Assembly (NCBI GenBank): GCA_015058655.1
Contig: SVBX01000014.1
Location: 22,752-86,751 of the forward strand
Source of the DNA: Pseudoselenomonas ruminantium
Lineage (GTDB): Bacteria; Bacillota; Negativicutes; Selenomonadales; Selenomonadaceae
Length of the DNA stretch: 64,000 bases
Reading direction: 5' to 3'
Shown: in pieces, positions 1-8,316 of the stretch
Layout: each line of letters starts with the position of its first letter
How positions within the stretch are numbered: position 1 is the first letter of the stretch
The notes under the pieces: model-generated
The model's input: only the letters and a program-made list of their open reading frames with translations
What the model was told of the DNA's origin: nothing
Database searches by the model: none
Program-made: the position numbers and the translations under genes

Positions 1-1865
1 TCAACATTAGACATTTCCAGAGCCGAAGCGGTGATCTTCACGCCCAGATCAGCGGCGGTCTTGATGTTGGCGGTACCGGAGTTATTGGATTCCTGATAGA
101 GGGAACTGCCGGTCTTGGTAAGGCCGGAGGCGTTGGTGAACTGGGCCACGGCCACTTGGGCTTCGGACTGCTTGACACCGTTGGTGTAGGTGCCGGTGAT
201 GATGCCAGAGGCATCAATGGAGACACTTTCAAGGGTGCCAGCGGCGTTGCCGTCAGAAGTGGCATTGATGGTGCTGTTACCTGCGTATTGTGTTAAGGCT
301 GCCATATTTATCGTTACTGTTTTATCTGCAGCTCCATTAGTATATGACATTGTGAGATTAGCACTACCGGAAATGTATTTACCAGATGTGGTGAATTTCA
401 AGTCTGTTGAAGATAGATTCACAGTAGTTATTGTACCGTCTGGTTCAGTTATTGTTGTACTACTAGAGCCACCATTCAGTGTCAGAGCCCAAGTGTTATC
501 AGCGGTCTTAGTAAACAAAATGGGTACGCTGTGAGAGGTTCCTAGACTATCATATATTGTTGCAGTAGTTGTTACGGACGGATAGAATTTGCCATTTGCA
601 GCATAAGTTGAGCTAACCAGTCCAGTAAGAGTATTGCCATCTGTTGTAGTGATGGTAACAGACTCCACTGAGCTTTCATTTGCTATTTCATTGACTTGTC
701 GTGTTATGCTATAGTCACTACCTAAGGTTGCATTGCTGTCACCAGAGATAATGGTTACTGAGTTCGTATCGCTTGTTACGGTTGCTCCAGTAGTAGCTGT
801 TGCACCAGTAACTTTCAGGTTTACTACAAAATTATCTCCAACTTCATAATTGCCCTCGGAAGGCTTAGGTACAGTAACACTAGTTATGCCATCTGTATTA
901 TCTGTGAAAGTGAGTAGTATGCGATCATTATCGCCACCTATAGTCTGAACATTACTTATCTTTTTGGTCACAGAATAGTTATCACCGATGGAGTAAGTGC
1001 CACTAGTAACGGATGTATTAGGTACTGTGATGGTAGCAGCGGCTGTACTCCCATTTACGGCATAATAATCACCAGGAGCACCGATGCTTAGTTCTACTTG
1101 ACCGGAACCATTTGCAGTTACTGAACTCACAGAACCAATTGAAATCGTGCCATTTTGTCCAGCTGTATATACGGGGGTGCTAGTAGTCGGAGTTACAACA
1201 TAAGTTCCACCATCAGAACATGTAAGTTTCAAGTTGCCAATATATGAATTTGGATTATAACTTGAAACAGTCTCAGAAGTACCATCTGTTTTGTTGACCA
1301 ATATGCTGCTTATTGTGTATCCAGTAGTAGCAGCGTTCAGATTATTAGAATAAGTTATAATCTCGGTTTCACTAGATTCCATAGACTTGCCAGCAGGAAT
1401 AGTGATTTTCCCGACTGAACCTGTTGTGGAAAGTGTTCCACCAGAAGCCATCCATCCTTGGACATACATTCCACTACCCGGAACAACATAGTTGCCATCG
1501 GCATCAAATTCAAATGCTCCGTTACGAGTGTAATAAGTTTGGCTACCATTACTAACAACGAATAAACCATTGCCGGAAAGGCACAGGTCAGTATTTTTGC
1601 CAGTAGACTGGACAGAACCGTCCGTGAAAAGGAGGTCAATGCTTGATACAGCGGATCCTAATCCAATCTGCTTTGGATTAGTTCCACCTAAGTTTTCAGT
1701 GGGCGCAGACGCTCCCGTCATCGTCTGGTTCAGCGTGTCCGCAAAGGTCACCCTGCTTGACTTGAACCCTGTCGTATTGACATTGGAAATATTGTTGCCA
1801 ATGACATCCATTCTCGTTTGGTGGTTCTTGAGGCCCGATACGCCTGAGAAGAGGGAACGCATCAT
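1..1865 (-). CDS. flgE: Flagellar hook protein FlgE, 5' part (runs off left edge)
   Basis: Subunit of the flagellar hook, exported by the flagellar type III system. The start is ATG-ATG at 1865, about ten bases after GGAGA. The N-terminus carries the rod/hook signature SGVSGLKNHQTRMDVIGNNI followed by NVNTTGFKSS, as in FlgE. About 621 codons are visible. The middle is a long Thr/Ser/Asn/Gly-rich variable region, larger than in short FlgE proteins of about 400 residues. The visible end, ASALEMSNVD, is where the conserved C-terminal hook domain begins, so only about 35-40 residues should be missing. A matching C-terminal tail lies on the opposite strand at 2541-2630. The family call is firm; what lies left of the window is not visible. 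Confidence 0.93.
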   Translation of the reverse strand, partial: MMRSLFSGVSGLKNHQTRMDVIGNNISNVNTTGFKSSRVTFADTLNQTMTGASAPTENLGGTNPKQIGLGSAVSSIDLLFTDGSVQSTGKNTDLCLSGNGLFVVSNGSQTYYTRNGAFEFDADGNYVVPGSGMYVQGWMASGGTLSTTGSVGKITIPAGKSMESSETEIITYSNNLNAATTGYTISSILVNKTDGTSETVSSYNPNSYIGNLKLTCSDGGTYVVTPTTSTPVYTAGQNGTISIGSVSSVTANGSGQVELSIGAPGDYYAVNGSTAAATITVPNTSVTSGTYSIGDNYSVTKKISNVQTIGGDNDRILLTFTDNTDGITSVTVPKPSEGNYEVGDNFVVNLKVTGATATTGATVTSDTNSVTIISGDSNATLGSDYSITRQVNEIANESSVESVTITTTDGNTLTGLVSSTYAANGKFYPSVTTTATIYDSLGTSHSVPILFTKTADNTWALTLNGGSSSTTITEPDGTITTVNLSSTDLKFTTSGKYISGSANLTMSYTNGAADKTVTINMAALTQYAGNSTINATSDGNAAGTLESVSIDASGIITGTYTNGVKQSEAQVAVAQFTNASGLTKTGSSLYQESNNSGTANIKTAADLGVKITASALEMSNV

Positions 1866-1993
1866 AGTGAATCACATCTCCTTAATATTCATATATATTG
1901 GTAGTAAGCTGCGACCGTCCCTGTCAGCGTGGCCCGGAGGCCTGGTTCCTTCCTGTATATCACATATATAATATGTTTTATGTTACGCAATAT

Positions 1994-2020
1994 ATATCGT
2001 ATAAAATGTGTTAAAACTTA
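1994..2020 (-). promoter_or_regulatory. Possible sigma-28 (FliA) promoter for flgE
   Basis: On the minus strand TAAG (2017-2020), 15 bases, then TACGATAT (1994-2001) resembles the flagellar sigma-28 consensus TAAA-N15-GCCGATAA. It lies about 130 bases upstream of the flgE start. The -10 box matches only partly and the region is AT-rich, so chance is possible. Confidence 0.33.
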
Positions 2021-2118
2021 AATTAAATTCACTCAAAATATGTTAGAATCATATCGAGGCGATTCGATATGGCAGAGAAGTTGTGGATTTTCATGATATT
2101 TTTTCGATGGAGGCAACC

Positions 2119-2544
2119 ATGAAAGATTTATATATTTTTCCCGCCGTGTTTCATTCGGCAGAAGATGGCATATCTATTACTTTCCCCGACCTCCCAGGGT
2201 GCCTGCCATGTGCCCAGACCATGGAGGAAGCATTTGCTAATGCCAAAGAGGCTCTGCAGTTGCATGTTTTTGGCATGGAGGAAGATGGAGAGGATATACC
2301 TATTCCTTCCCAGGTGGCTGCTATTTCTCTAAAAAAAGGTGAGTCTCTGGCTATGATTGAAGCCTGGATGCCACCGTTTAGAGAGAAAATGTCCAATAAG
2401 TCAACCAGTAAGACAGTTACAATTCCCCGCTGGCTGGATGTGATAGCGAAGCGAGAGAAAGTTAACTATTCTCACATCTTTCAAGAAGCATTGAAATCCT
2501 ATCTGGGAGTAACTGACAACCCAGCATCCCATATACATGCATAA
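2119..2544 (+). CDS. HicB-like antitoxin protein, apparently solitary
   Basis: 141 residues. The N-terminal half has the HicB-like partial RNase H fold sequence (FPDLPGCLPCAQTMEEAFANAKEAL as a pattern, residues about 25-55). The C-terminal half (about 100-130) looks like a short ribbon-helix-helix segment with TVTIPRWLDVIAKR. ATG 2119 was chosen because GGAGG (2109-2113) lies just upstream; an in-frame ATG at 2083 has no ribosome site. HicB normally neutralises the HicA RNase and represses its operon. No HicA-like reading frame is visible before or after it. The stop codon falls exactly where a flgE 3' fragment begins, so the gene sits at a rearrangement point. Confidence 0.8.
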   Translation: MKDLYIFPAVFHSAEDGISITFPDLPGCLPCAQTMEEAFANAKEALQLHVFGMEEDGEDIPIPSQVAAISLKKGESLAMIEAWMPPFREKMSNKSTSKTVTIPRWLDVIAKREKVNYSHIFQEALKSYLGVTDNPASHIHA

Positions 2545-2630
2545 TCTCCCAGCGTGGCTTCCAGGTAGGCTCCAAGATCATCACCGTAGGTGACGAGATG
2601 CTGGAGACTGTCATCAATATGAAGAGATAA
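2541..2630 (+). pseudogene. Detached 3' end of a flgE gene
   Basis: Thirty codons ending in TAA encode IISQRGFQVGSKIITVGDEM followed by LETVINMKR, the typical C-terminal end of FlgE. There is no start codon or upstream flgE body on this strand; the preceding gene is the HicB-like gene, whose stop overlaps the fragment. The main flgE copy is on the opposite strand at the left edge. Confidence 0.82.
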
Positions 2631-2640
2631 TTTCATAGGC

Positions 2641-2680
2641 AAAAACAGGGAGCAGACTGCGGGCCTGCTCCCTTGCTGTT
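2641..2680 (-). terminator. Intrinsic terminator, probably bidirectional
   Basis: Perfect 8-bp stem GGGAGCAG (2648-2655) / CTGCTCCC (2665-2672). Read on the minus strand it is followed by TGTTTTTG, fitting the end of the Crp/Fnr gene at 2692. Confidence 0.75.
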
Positions 2681-2691
2681 TCTCGTGATTT

Positions 2692-3345
2692 CTATTTTTC
2701 CTCGTTCAGCAGGCGCCTGAGTTTTTCCTGTTGGTCGCGGTTCAGGGTGATCTTGCCGTGGAGCAGGGCCAGGTCGCCGTCATCGCGCATCTTGGTGACG
2801 CAGCGGTTGACAGTCTTCACGCTGGTGCCTATGTCGTCTGCTATCTGCTGGCGGCTGGTGTGGAGGATGAAGAGGTCGGTCTCGATGTCTCCCAGGCGCT
2901 TGGCCAGGTATTCTTCGAAGCGTTCCTGGCTGGGCTGGAACTTGACCCGGCCTGCTTCGTTGGAGGTGGGGTACATCTTGGAGGCTAAGAGCTGCGCTAC
3001 GGCTACGGCGAAGTCGTTGTCGACGCGCATCCAGTGCATGAAAGTCTCGGCGCTCATGGAGAGCACCTGGCACTCGGTGATGGCTTCGTTGGTGGCGGCG
3101 AAGTGCTCCTGTCCTGCCAGCACCTCCAAATCTCCCATGAGGTCGGGCACTTCCAGTGAAGCAAAGGTGTAGCGCTGGCCGCTTTCGAATTCGTTGCTGA
3201 CCCGCAGCTTTCCCGCCATGAGAAGATACACATGGTCAGCCTTGTCGCCTTTTCGCACTACGATTTCCCCGGGCTGGAAGGTGCGGCGTATGGTTTGCTG
3301 ACGGATGGTGTCCGGCATATGGTCAAGCATATAATCTAGTTTCAT
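2692..3345 (-). CDS. Crp/Fnr-family transcriptional regulator
   Basis: 217 residues, normal for the family. An N-terminal cyclic-nucleotide-binding-type beta barrel (about 10-125; RTFQPGEIVVRKGDKADHVY, YLLMAGKLRV) is followed by a C-terminal winged helix (about 150-210) with the recognition segment SRQQIADDIGTSVKTVNRCV. No cysteine cluster is present, so it is not a classical Fe-S FNR. The effector is unknown. It is transcribed divergently from the purine permease at 3561; the 215-bp gap must hold both promoters, so it could act on the permease, but nothing shows this directly. Confidence 0.88.
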   Translation of the reverse strand: MKLDYMLDHMPDTIRQQTIRRTFQPGEIVVRKGDKADHVYLLMAGKLRVSNEFESGQRYTFASLEVPDLMGDLEVLAGQEHFAATNEAITECQVLSMSAETFMHWMRVDNDFAVAVAQLLASKMYPTSNEAGRVKFQPSQERFEEYLAKRLGDIETDLFILHTSRQQIADDIGTSVKTVNRCVTKMRDDGDLALLHGKITLNRDQQEKLRRLLNEEK

Positions 3346-3443
3346 AGATATAGTCCTTTCAGTTAATCAACTCTACAAGAGAATTATACCATATTGCTGT
3401 ACTTTGTAAAACATATCTGAATATTTAATTTTGAATGTAATTG

Positions 3444-3472
3444 GGACATTTGCGGACGGGTGTCCTTTTTTT
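3444..3472 (+). promoter_or_regulatory. Terminator-like hairpin in the azgA leader (possible attenuator)
   Basis: GGACA (3444-3448), a 12-base loop, TGTCC (3461-3465) and seven T residues form an intrinsic-terminator-like structure about 90 bases before the permease start and in its orientation. No gene ends upstream on this strand. It may be an attenuator, or the short stem may be weak. I could not recognise a purine aptamer before it. Confidence 0.4.
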
Positions 3473-3560
3473 ATGGACGTCAAAGATATAAAATAAGGGC
3501 GAAATAGGTTGAGAAGCCGAAAAGTTCGGCAGTATATATTTTTTTAAGGAGGCAGCAGCC

Positions 3561-4841
3561 ATGGACAAGCTCTTCGGTGGAGCGCTGAAGGACAGGAAGA
3601 TTTTGCAGAGGGAAATACTGGCAGGCGTCACCGCCTTTTTCGCCATTTCCTACATCATCATCGTCAACCCCTTGATTCTTTCCGATGCGGGGATTCCCGT
3701 GGGGATGAGCGTCTTTGCAACTATTTTTTCTTCGGTGATTGGCTGCCTCATCATGGCTTTCGTGGCTGATGCGCCCATTGTCCTGACCCCTGGTATGGGC
3801 ATCAACGCTTTCTTCACCTATACGGTGTGCGCCCATATGGGCCTTAGCTGGCAGGAGGCCATTGCCATTTCCCTGGTGTCCGGCCTGATTTTTGCCTATG
3901 TGGCCTGCACCAAGTGGGCAGGGCGCCTGTCAGCGGCGGTTTCTCCTTCCATCAAGTGCGCCATCACCGCAGGCATAGGCCTGTTTTTGGTGGAGATTGG
4001 CCTGGAGAAGGCGGAGCTTATCCGCCGGGGCAGCAATTCCATCATCGAGTTGGGCAGCCTTACCAATCCTGTAGCCTTGCTGGCTATCTTCGGCCTGGTG
4101 CTGAGCCTGGCCCTGCACCTCAGGAATGTCATGGGCAGCTTCTTCGTCGCCATCATCATCACCAGCGCTGTTGGCAATCTGCTGGGGGTCGGCATTGGTG
4201 AGCCGCTGGATATCAGCCTGGCTGGTCTGGCAAATTACCCTTCCATGCTGTTTCAGGCAGACTTCAGCCATATCCTCTCCATTCCTTTCTTACTGTCTGT
4301 GTTCTCCATGTCCATGATCATGATTTTCGAGACCATGGGTCTCCTGCAGGGGATTTTGCCGGAGCAGGAGAAATTTGGCAGGACTTATAAGGGCTCTGCC
4401 TTCACTACGCTGCTGTCAAGCATTCTGGGCACCAGCCCCACTGTGGCAGCTGCAGAGAGCGCCGCAGGCATTGCCAGCGGTGGCCGCACCGGCCTGATGG
4501 CCTTGGTTTCCGCAGCGCTCTTCGGGCTTTCCCTGTTCTTCATTCCCTTCCTTTCCTATGTGCCCCAGGCTGCCATTGCGCCGGTCATCATCATCACCGG
4601 CGCCATGATGATGCAGCAGCTGCAGTTCGTGAACCTGCAGGATTTTGCCGAGTGGTTCCCGGCTTTCCTCATCGTGGTGCTGATTCCCCTGTCCGGCAGC
4701 ATCTCCACCGGCCTGGCTTTTGGCTTTACCGCCTATCCCCTGCTGAAGTGGATGGATGGCAGCCGCAGGGAGGTTTCCGCCCTGGCCTTCGGGCTGGGCT
4801 TCTTGTTCCTGCTGGACTTGGTGTTCCAGGCAAGTTTCTAA
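3561..4841 (+). CDS. Purine permease, NCS2/AzgA-like (hypoxanthine/guanine/xanthine)
   Basis: 426 residues, strongly hydrophobic, with the AzgA-type start (REILAGVTAFFAISYIIIVN), the TPGMGINAFF segment (about residues 75-85) and ATAESAAGI-like SPTVAAAESAAGIASGGRTG (about 295-315), which form the substrate site in this family. It is an inner-membrane importer of purine bases coupled to H+ or Na+. Start ATG 3561 follows AAGGAGGC. The gene is monocistronic and ends at the bidirectional terminator at 4876-4899. Exact base specificity cannot be told from sequence. Confidence 0.9.
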   Translation: MDKLFGGALKDRKILQREILAGVTAFFAISYIIIVNPLILSDAGIPVGMSVFATIFSSVIGCLIMAFVADAPIVLTPGMGINAFFTYTVCAHMGLSWQEAIAISLVSGLIFAYVACTKWAGRLSAAVSPSIKCAITAGIGLFLVEIGLEKAELIRRGSNSIIELGSLTNPVALLAIFGLVLSLALHLRNVMGSFFVAIIITSAVGNLLGVGIGEPLDISLAGLANYPSMLFQADFSHILSIPFLLSVFSMSMIMIFETMGLLQGILPEQEKFGRTYKGSAFTTLLSSILGTSPTVAAAESAAGIASGGRTGLMALVSAALFGLSLFFIPFLSYVPQAAIAPVIIITGAMMMQQLQFVNLQDFAEWFPAFLIVVLIPLSGSISTGLAFGFTAYPLLKWMDGSRREVSALAFGLGFLFLLDLVFQASF

Positions 4842-4870
4842 GGATTTCTCTCCAAAATCTTCACATATGA

Positions 4871-4908
4871 AAAAACCTCGCGACTTATGCAGCGCGAGGT
4901 TTTGTTTT
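4871..4908. terminator. Bidirectional terminator between convergent genes
   Basis: Stem CCTCGCG (4876-4882) / CGCGAGG (4893-4899), flanked by A5 on the left and TTTTGTTTT on the right, between the purine permease and the UPF0756 gene. Confidence 0.9.
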
Positions 4909-5362
4909 ATTGGAAGCGGCTGAGGATCTGCAGGGCGAAGTAGGTGACGCCCCCTGCGATCAGCGGGCCTACGGCTACGCCGTGGAAGAAGATGACTCCT
5001 GCCATGGTGCCGATGATGAGGGCAGGGATCACATCGGGGCTGTTTTTCAAGAGGTCAACCCCGCTGCCGCCGGCCAGAGCCGCCAGCAATCCCGCTATGA
5101 TGGCGATGATGCCAGCGTGGGTGCGAAAGGCATCTATCATGGTATTGATGGTGATGGTGCCATTGGCTATGGGCACCAGTATGGCGGCGGTGAGGATGAT
5201 GATGCCCCAGTTGATGCCCTGGGTGCCCAAGGCGTTCAAGGCAGTGGTGAGACCCAAGACTTTCAGAGCCAGCACGATGCCTGCTGCGTAGACCACGGTC
5301 ATATTGTGGCCCAGGTAGCTCAGCAGCAGGACAGCGATGATGGTGATATATTCCATGTACAA
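4907..5362 (-). CDS. UPF0756 (DUF441) membrane protein
   Basis: 151 residues with four to five hydrophobic segments and the family pattern GTQGINWGIIILTAAILVPI, then GVDLLKNSPDVIPALIIGT and GVAVGPLIAGG. The function of this Firmicute/gamma-proteobacterial membrane family is unknown. The likely start is TTG at 5362, eight bases after GGGAGG; ATG at 5356 is also possible but is 14 bases from the ribosome site. Monocistronic. Confidence 0.85.
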   Translation of the reverse strand: MYMEYITIIAVLLLSYLGHNMTVVYAAGIVLALKVLGLTTALNALGTQGINWGIIILTAAILVPIANGTITINTMIDAFRTHAGIIAIIAGLLAALAGGSGVDLLKNSPDVIPALIIGTMAGVIFFHGVAVGPLIAGGVTYFALQILSRFQ

Positions 5363-5520
5363 TTCAATTACCTCCCTTGGATTCCTGACGATTAATATTG
5401 TATCATATTTTCGTAGAAACTTATTGCAAACCTTGGAAGTAAAATGGAGGAACTTTGGCCTGCCTTGGCGAATGAAGAAGTGAGGAAGTTCAGCTCTTTT
5501 TTGCGGAAGTAGGCGAGACG

Positions 5521-7230
5521 ATGGACAATAAACAGGTAATGCTTATTGTGGATGATGTGAACATCAACCGCACCGTGTTGGCGCAATTTTTCCATGACGA
5601 TTACCGTATCGTGGAGGCGGAGAACGGCAAGGAAGCCTTGGCGATGCTGGAACAGGAAGCGGCTCATATTGTCCTGGTTGATTTGATGATGCCAGTGATG
5701 GATGGGCTGGAGTTTATGAGCATCCTGAAGAACAACGACCAGTACAAGGGGCTGCCGGTGGTGGCCATGACCACCAACAATGATTTGGATGGGCAGACCT
5801 GGGCGGTGGAGCTAGGGGCGGCAGATTTCATTACCAAGCCTTTCAATCCCGCTGTGGTGCGCTGCCGGGTGAAGAATGTCATCGGCTCGGCAGAAAACGA
5901 GTGGCGGCGGGTGGCCCAGCTGGCTTCTGACAAGCAGCTGGCAGAGGTAGTGAGCTTCGTGGACAATGACAGCCTGACGGGACTCTTCAACCGGGAGTCC
6001 TTTTATAGGAAGGCTTCGAGGCTCATCCGTGACAATCCTGATGTCGAGTATGAGATCATGTATCTGGATGTCTACAGCTTCAAGGTCATCAACGACCTTT
6101 TCACCATGGAGACGGGCAACTTGGTGCTGAAGACTGCTGCTTACTATTTCAATGTTCTTACCAGCAACGGCGGCATTTGCGGACGGGTGGAGTCCGACCA
6201 CTTTGTCCTCTGCGTTCCCCGGGGACAGGTGCGCATCGAGCATTTGCTGGAAGGCATTGACAGCACGATGCTGTCTTTGGGAATCAGCCACAATATCGTT
6301 TTTTATGCGGGCATTTATGATGTGGAGAACACCTATATGCCTTTGGAGCAGATGTGCGACAGGGCCCGCCTGGCCATGAATACGGTGAAGGGGAGCAAGC
6401 TGCACCGCTATGCGTACTATGACGAGAAGATGAGACAGCTCATGCTGGAAGAGCAGATGATCGTGCGGGATATGGAGTTTGCCCTGCAGGAGAAGCAGTT
6501 CAGCGTCTATCTCCAGCCGGTCTACGACGCTGAGACAGGAAAAATTGCCAGTGCCGAGGCTCTGGTGCGCTGGCAGCATCCTTCCCAGGGGATTATCTCT
6601 CCGGGAAAGTTCATACCTGTCTTTGAGCGCAACGGCTTCATCGTACGGCTGGATCGCTATGTCTGGGAGATGGTCTGCGAATTCATGGCAGAGCTGAGGG
6701 AGGCTACGGGATTCTTGCTGCCGGTTTCCGTCAATGTTTCCCGGCTGAACCTTTACAATCTCGATTTGCTGGATTTCCTCATGGGCCTTATAAGGAAGTA
6801 TGATCTTTCTCCCGAATATCTCCATCTGGAGATAACGGAGGCAGCTTACACACAGGACTCCCACCAGCTGATCGAGGAAGTGGAGATGTTCCGCCAAAAT
6901 GGCTTCAAGGTTTCCTTGGATGACTATGGCAAGGGATATTCCCCTCTGAGCATGCTCAAGGAGCTGCCGATGGATACGCTGAAAGTGGACATAGGCTTCA
7001 TGAAGCGCGGTGATAAGGCTGCCCGAGGCGCCCGCATCATGGAAGGCGTGGTGGAGATGGCCAGGGAATTGGGCCTGGATGTGATTATCGAAGGGGTAGA
7101 AACCAAGGAAGACAGAGCCTTTGTCACCAAGATGGGGGCAAGGCTGATCCAGGGGTATTTCTACGCCAAGCCCATGCCCCGCGAGGCTTTTGTGGAGCTT
7201 TGCGCCAAGAACTTCATGGAAGACAAGTAG
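5521..7230 (+). CDS. Response regulator with degenerate GGDEF and EAL domain (c-di-GMP phosphodiesterase)
   Basis: 569 residues. The receiver domain (1-120) has acidic D11/D12, phospho-acceptor D54 and K106. The GGDEF-like domain (about 145-300) has RVESDHF (222-228) where the signature should be, so it is probably not a cyclase. The EAL domain (about 315-560) keeps the EAL motif (346-348), the loop DDYGKGYS, LKVDIGFM, IEGVET and QGYFYAKP, so c-di-GMP hydrolysis is likely. Start ATG 5521 has only a weak AGGCGAG site. The HAD phosphatase follows after one base and may be translationally coupled. No histidine kinase is adjacent. The name is firm; activity is inferred. Confidence 0.92.
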   Translation: MDNKQVMLIVDDVNINRTVLAQFFHDDYRIVEAENGKEALAMLEQEAAHIVLVDLMMPVMDGLEFMSILKNNDQYKGLPVVAMTTNNDLDGQTWAVELGAADFITKPFNPAVVRCRVKNVIGSAENEWRRVAQLASDKQLAEVVSFVDNDSLTGLFNRESFYRKASRLIRDNPDVEYEIMYLDVYSFKVINDLFTMETGNLVLKTAAYYFNVLTSNGGICGRVESDHFVLCVPRGQVRIEHLLEGIDSTMLSLGISHNIVFYAGIYDVENTYMPLEQMCDRARLAMNTVKGSKLHRYAYYDEKMRQLMLEEQMIVRDMEFALQEKQFSVYLQPVYDAETGKIASAEALVRWQHPSQGIISPGKFIPVFERNGFIVRLDRYVWEMVCEFMAELREATGFLLPVSVNVSRLNLYNLDLLDFLMGLIRKYDLSPEYLHLEITEAAYTQDSHQLIEEVEMFRQNGFKVSLDDYGKGYSPLSMLKELPMDTLKVDIGFMKRGDKAARGARIMEGVVEMARELGLDVIIEGVETKEDRAFVTKMGARLIQGYFYAKPMPREAFVELCAKNFMEDK

Positions 7231-7231
7231 A

Positions 7232-7924
7232 ATGGTAGTGGTGAAAAAATTGAGCGAAAAAAAATTGCAAGCTTTTATTTTCGATATGGATGGGGTCATC
7301 ATTGACAGCGAGCCTATCCACAGCCGGGTGAAGATGGATACTTTCCGTCATTTTGGCATTGAGTTTGATGAGGCGCGGCTTTCCGATTACATGGGGGGCA
7401 CCAGCGGGCTGATCTTTCGCGATGTGGTAGCGGAAAGCGGCCGCAGCGATATCACCCCGGAAATGTTGATCGACTACAAGCATCAGCATTATCTGGAGGT
7501 GCTGCACAGCGGCGGCATCGGCCCGGTGGAGGGAACCAGGGAACTTATCCGGGCCCTCCATGAAGCAGGCGTCCCTCTGGGGCTGGCTACTTCTTCACAC
7601 CCGCCGGTGATGAATACTATATTGGATAATTTTGATATCCGCAAGTACTTCACTTCTGTCATTTCCGGGGGAGAGCTGCCTGAGAGCAAGCCGAACCCTG
7701 CCATCTATCTGATTTCTGCGGAGCGCCTGGGGGCAAAGCCTGAGCGTTGCTGCGTGCTGGAGGATACCACCAACGGCATCCTGGCAGCCAAGCGGGCGGG
7801 GATGTACTGCATCGCCTTCCACAATCCCAACTCCGGAAAGCAGGATCTTTCCCTGGCTGACAGGGTAGTGGAGAGCATTGGGGAGATAAAGGTGCCGGAG
7901 CTTCTGGCGCAGTTTGCAACTTGA
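7232..7924 (+). CDS. HAD-superfamily hydrolase, beta-phosphoglucomutase-like
   Basis: 230 residues. Motif I is FDMDGVIIDSEP (near residue 15), motif II is GLATSSHP, the conserved lysine is in ESKPNP, and the acidic motif is VLEDTTNGI, all in order. The helical cap between motif I and II marks subclass IA, the group of sugar-phosphate phosphatases and beta-phosphoglucomutases. The start is ATG 7232, one base after the stop of the EAL protein; a longer frame reading back into that gene is not needed. The substrate is unknown. Confidence 0.85.
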   Translation: MVVVKKLSEKKLQAFIFDMDGVIIDSEPIHSRVKMDTFRHFGIEFDEARLSDYMGGTSGLIFRDVVAESGRSDITPEMLIDYKHQHYLEVLHSGGIGPVEGTRELIRALHEAGVPLGLATSSHPPVMNTILDNFDIRKYFTSVISGGELPESKPNPAIYLISAERLGAKPERCCVLEDTTNGILAAKRAGMYCIAFHNPNSGKQDLSLADRVVESIGEIKVPELLAQFAT

Positions 7925-7969
7925 CTTGAAGTGATGGGATAGCTAGAATATGGAACGGGGGTAACCGTA

Positions 7970-8296
7970 GTGGACAATCTGGAAAAGAAATTCACAGTTT
8001 GGCTTCTGACTCGCAAGTTCGCCCGCAATCTGGAAGAGGCTAATGCTTTTGCCAAGGCTGTCATCGAAGGCAGCTGCAACGAGGAACTCGCGGAACAGAT
8101 GGCTGAGGCCAATCGCACCAATACGGATGTGCTGATGGAGGTAGGCAAGGTAACCCCGGAGAAGATGGTGCCATATATGGAAGGGAAATTGCAGTTTGCC
8201 CAAAAGTGCATTACTTTTTGGGAAGAGCATGTGAAGGATACCAATGCCATCTTCTTCCGTCGCAAGTATGAGGAAAATTACGGAACTTACGAATAA
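7970..8296 (+). CDS. Uncharacterised small cytosolic protein
   Basis: 108 residues, GTG start at 7970 after ACGGGGG with eight-base spacing. It is soluble, mostly helical and acidic/basic mixed (RKFARNLEEANAFAKAVIEG). I do not recognise the family. It ends about 20 bases before walJ and is probably in the same transcript. No signal peptide or motif. Confidence 0.75.
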   Translation: MDNLEKKFTVWLLTRKFARNLEEANAFAKAVIEGSCNEELAEQMAEANRTNTDVLMEVGKVTPEKMVPYMEGKLQFAQKCITFWEEHVKDTNAIFFRRKYEENYGTYE

Positions 8297-8316
8297 GAAT
8301 AAGAAGGGAAGATTTG

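Noticed and set aside
2050..2118. HicA remnant upstream of hicB
   Set aside because: The short frame at 2070 shares no HicA pattern such as G-S-H-H.
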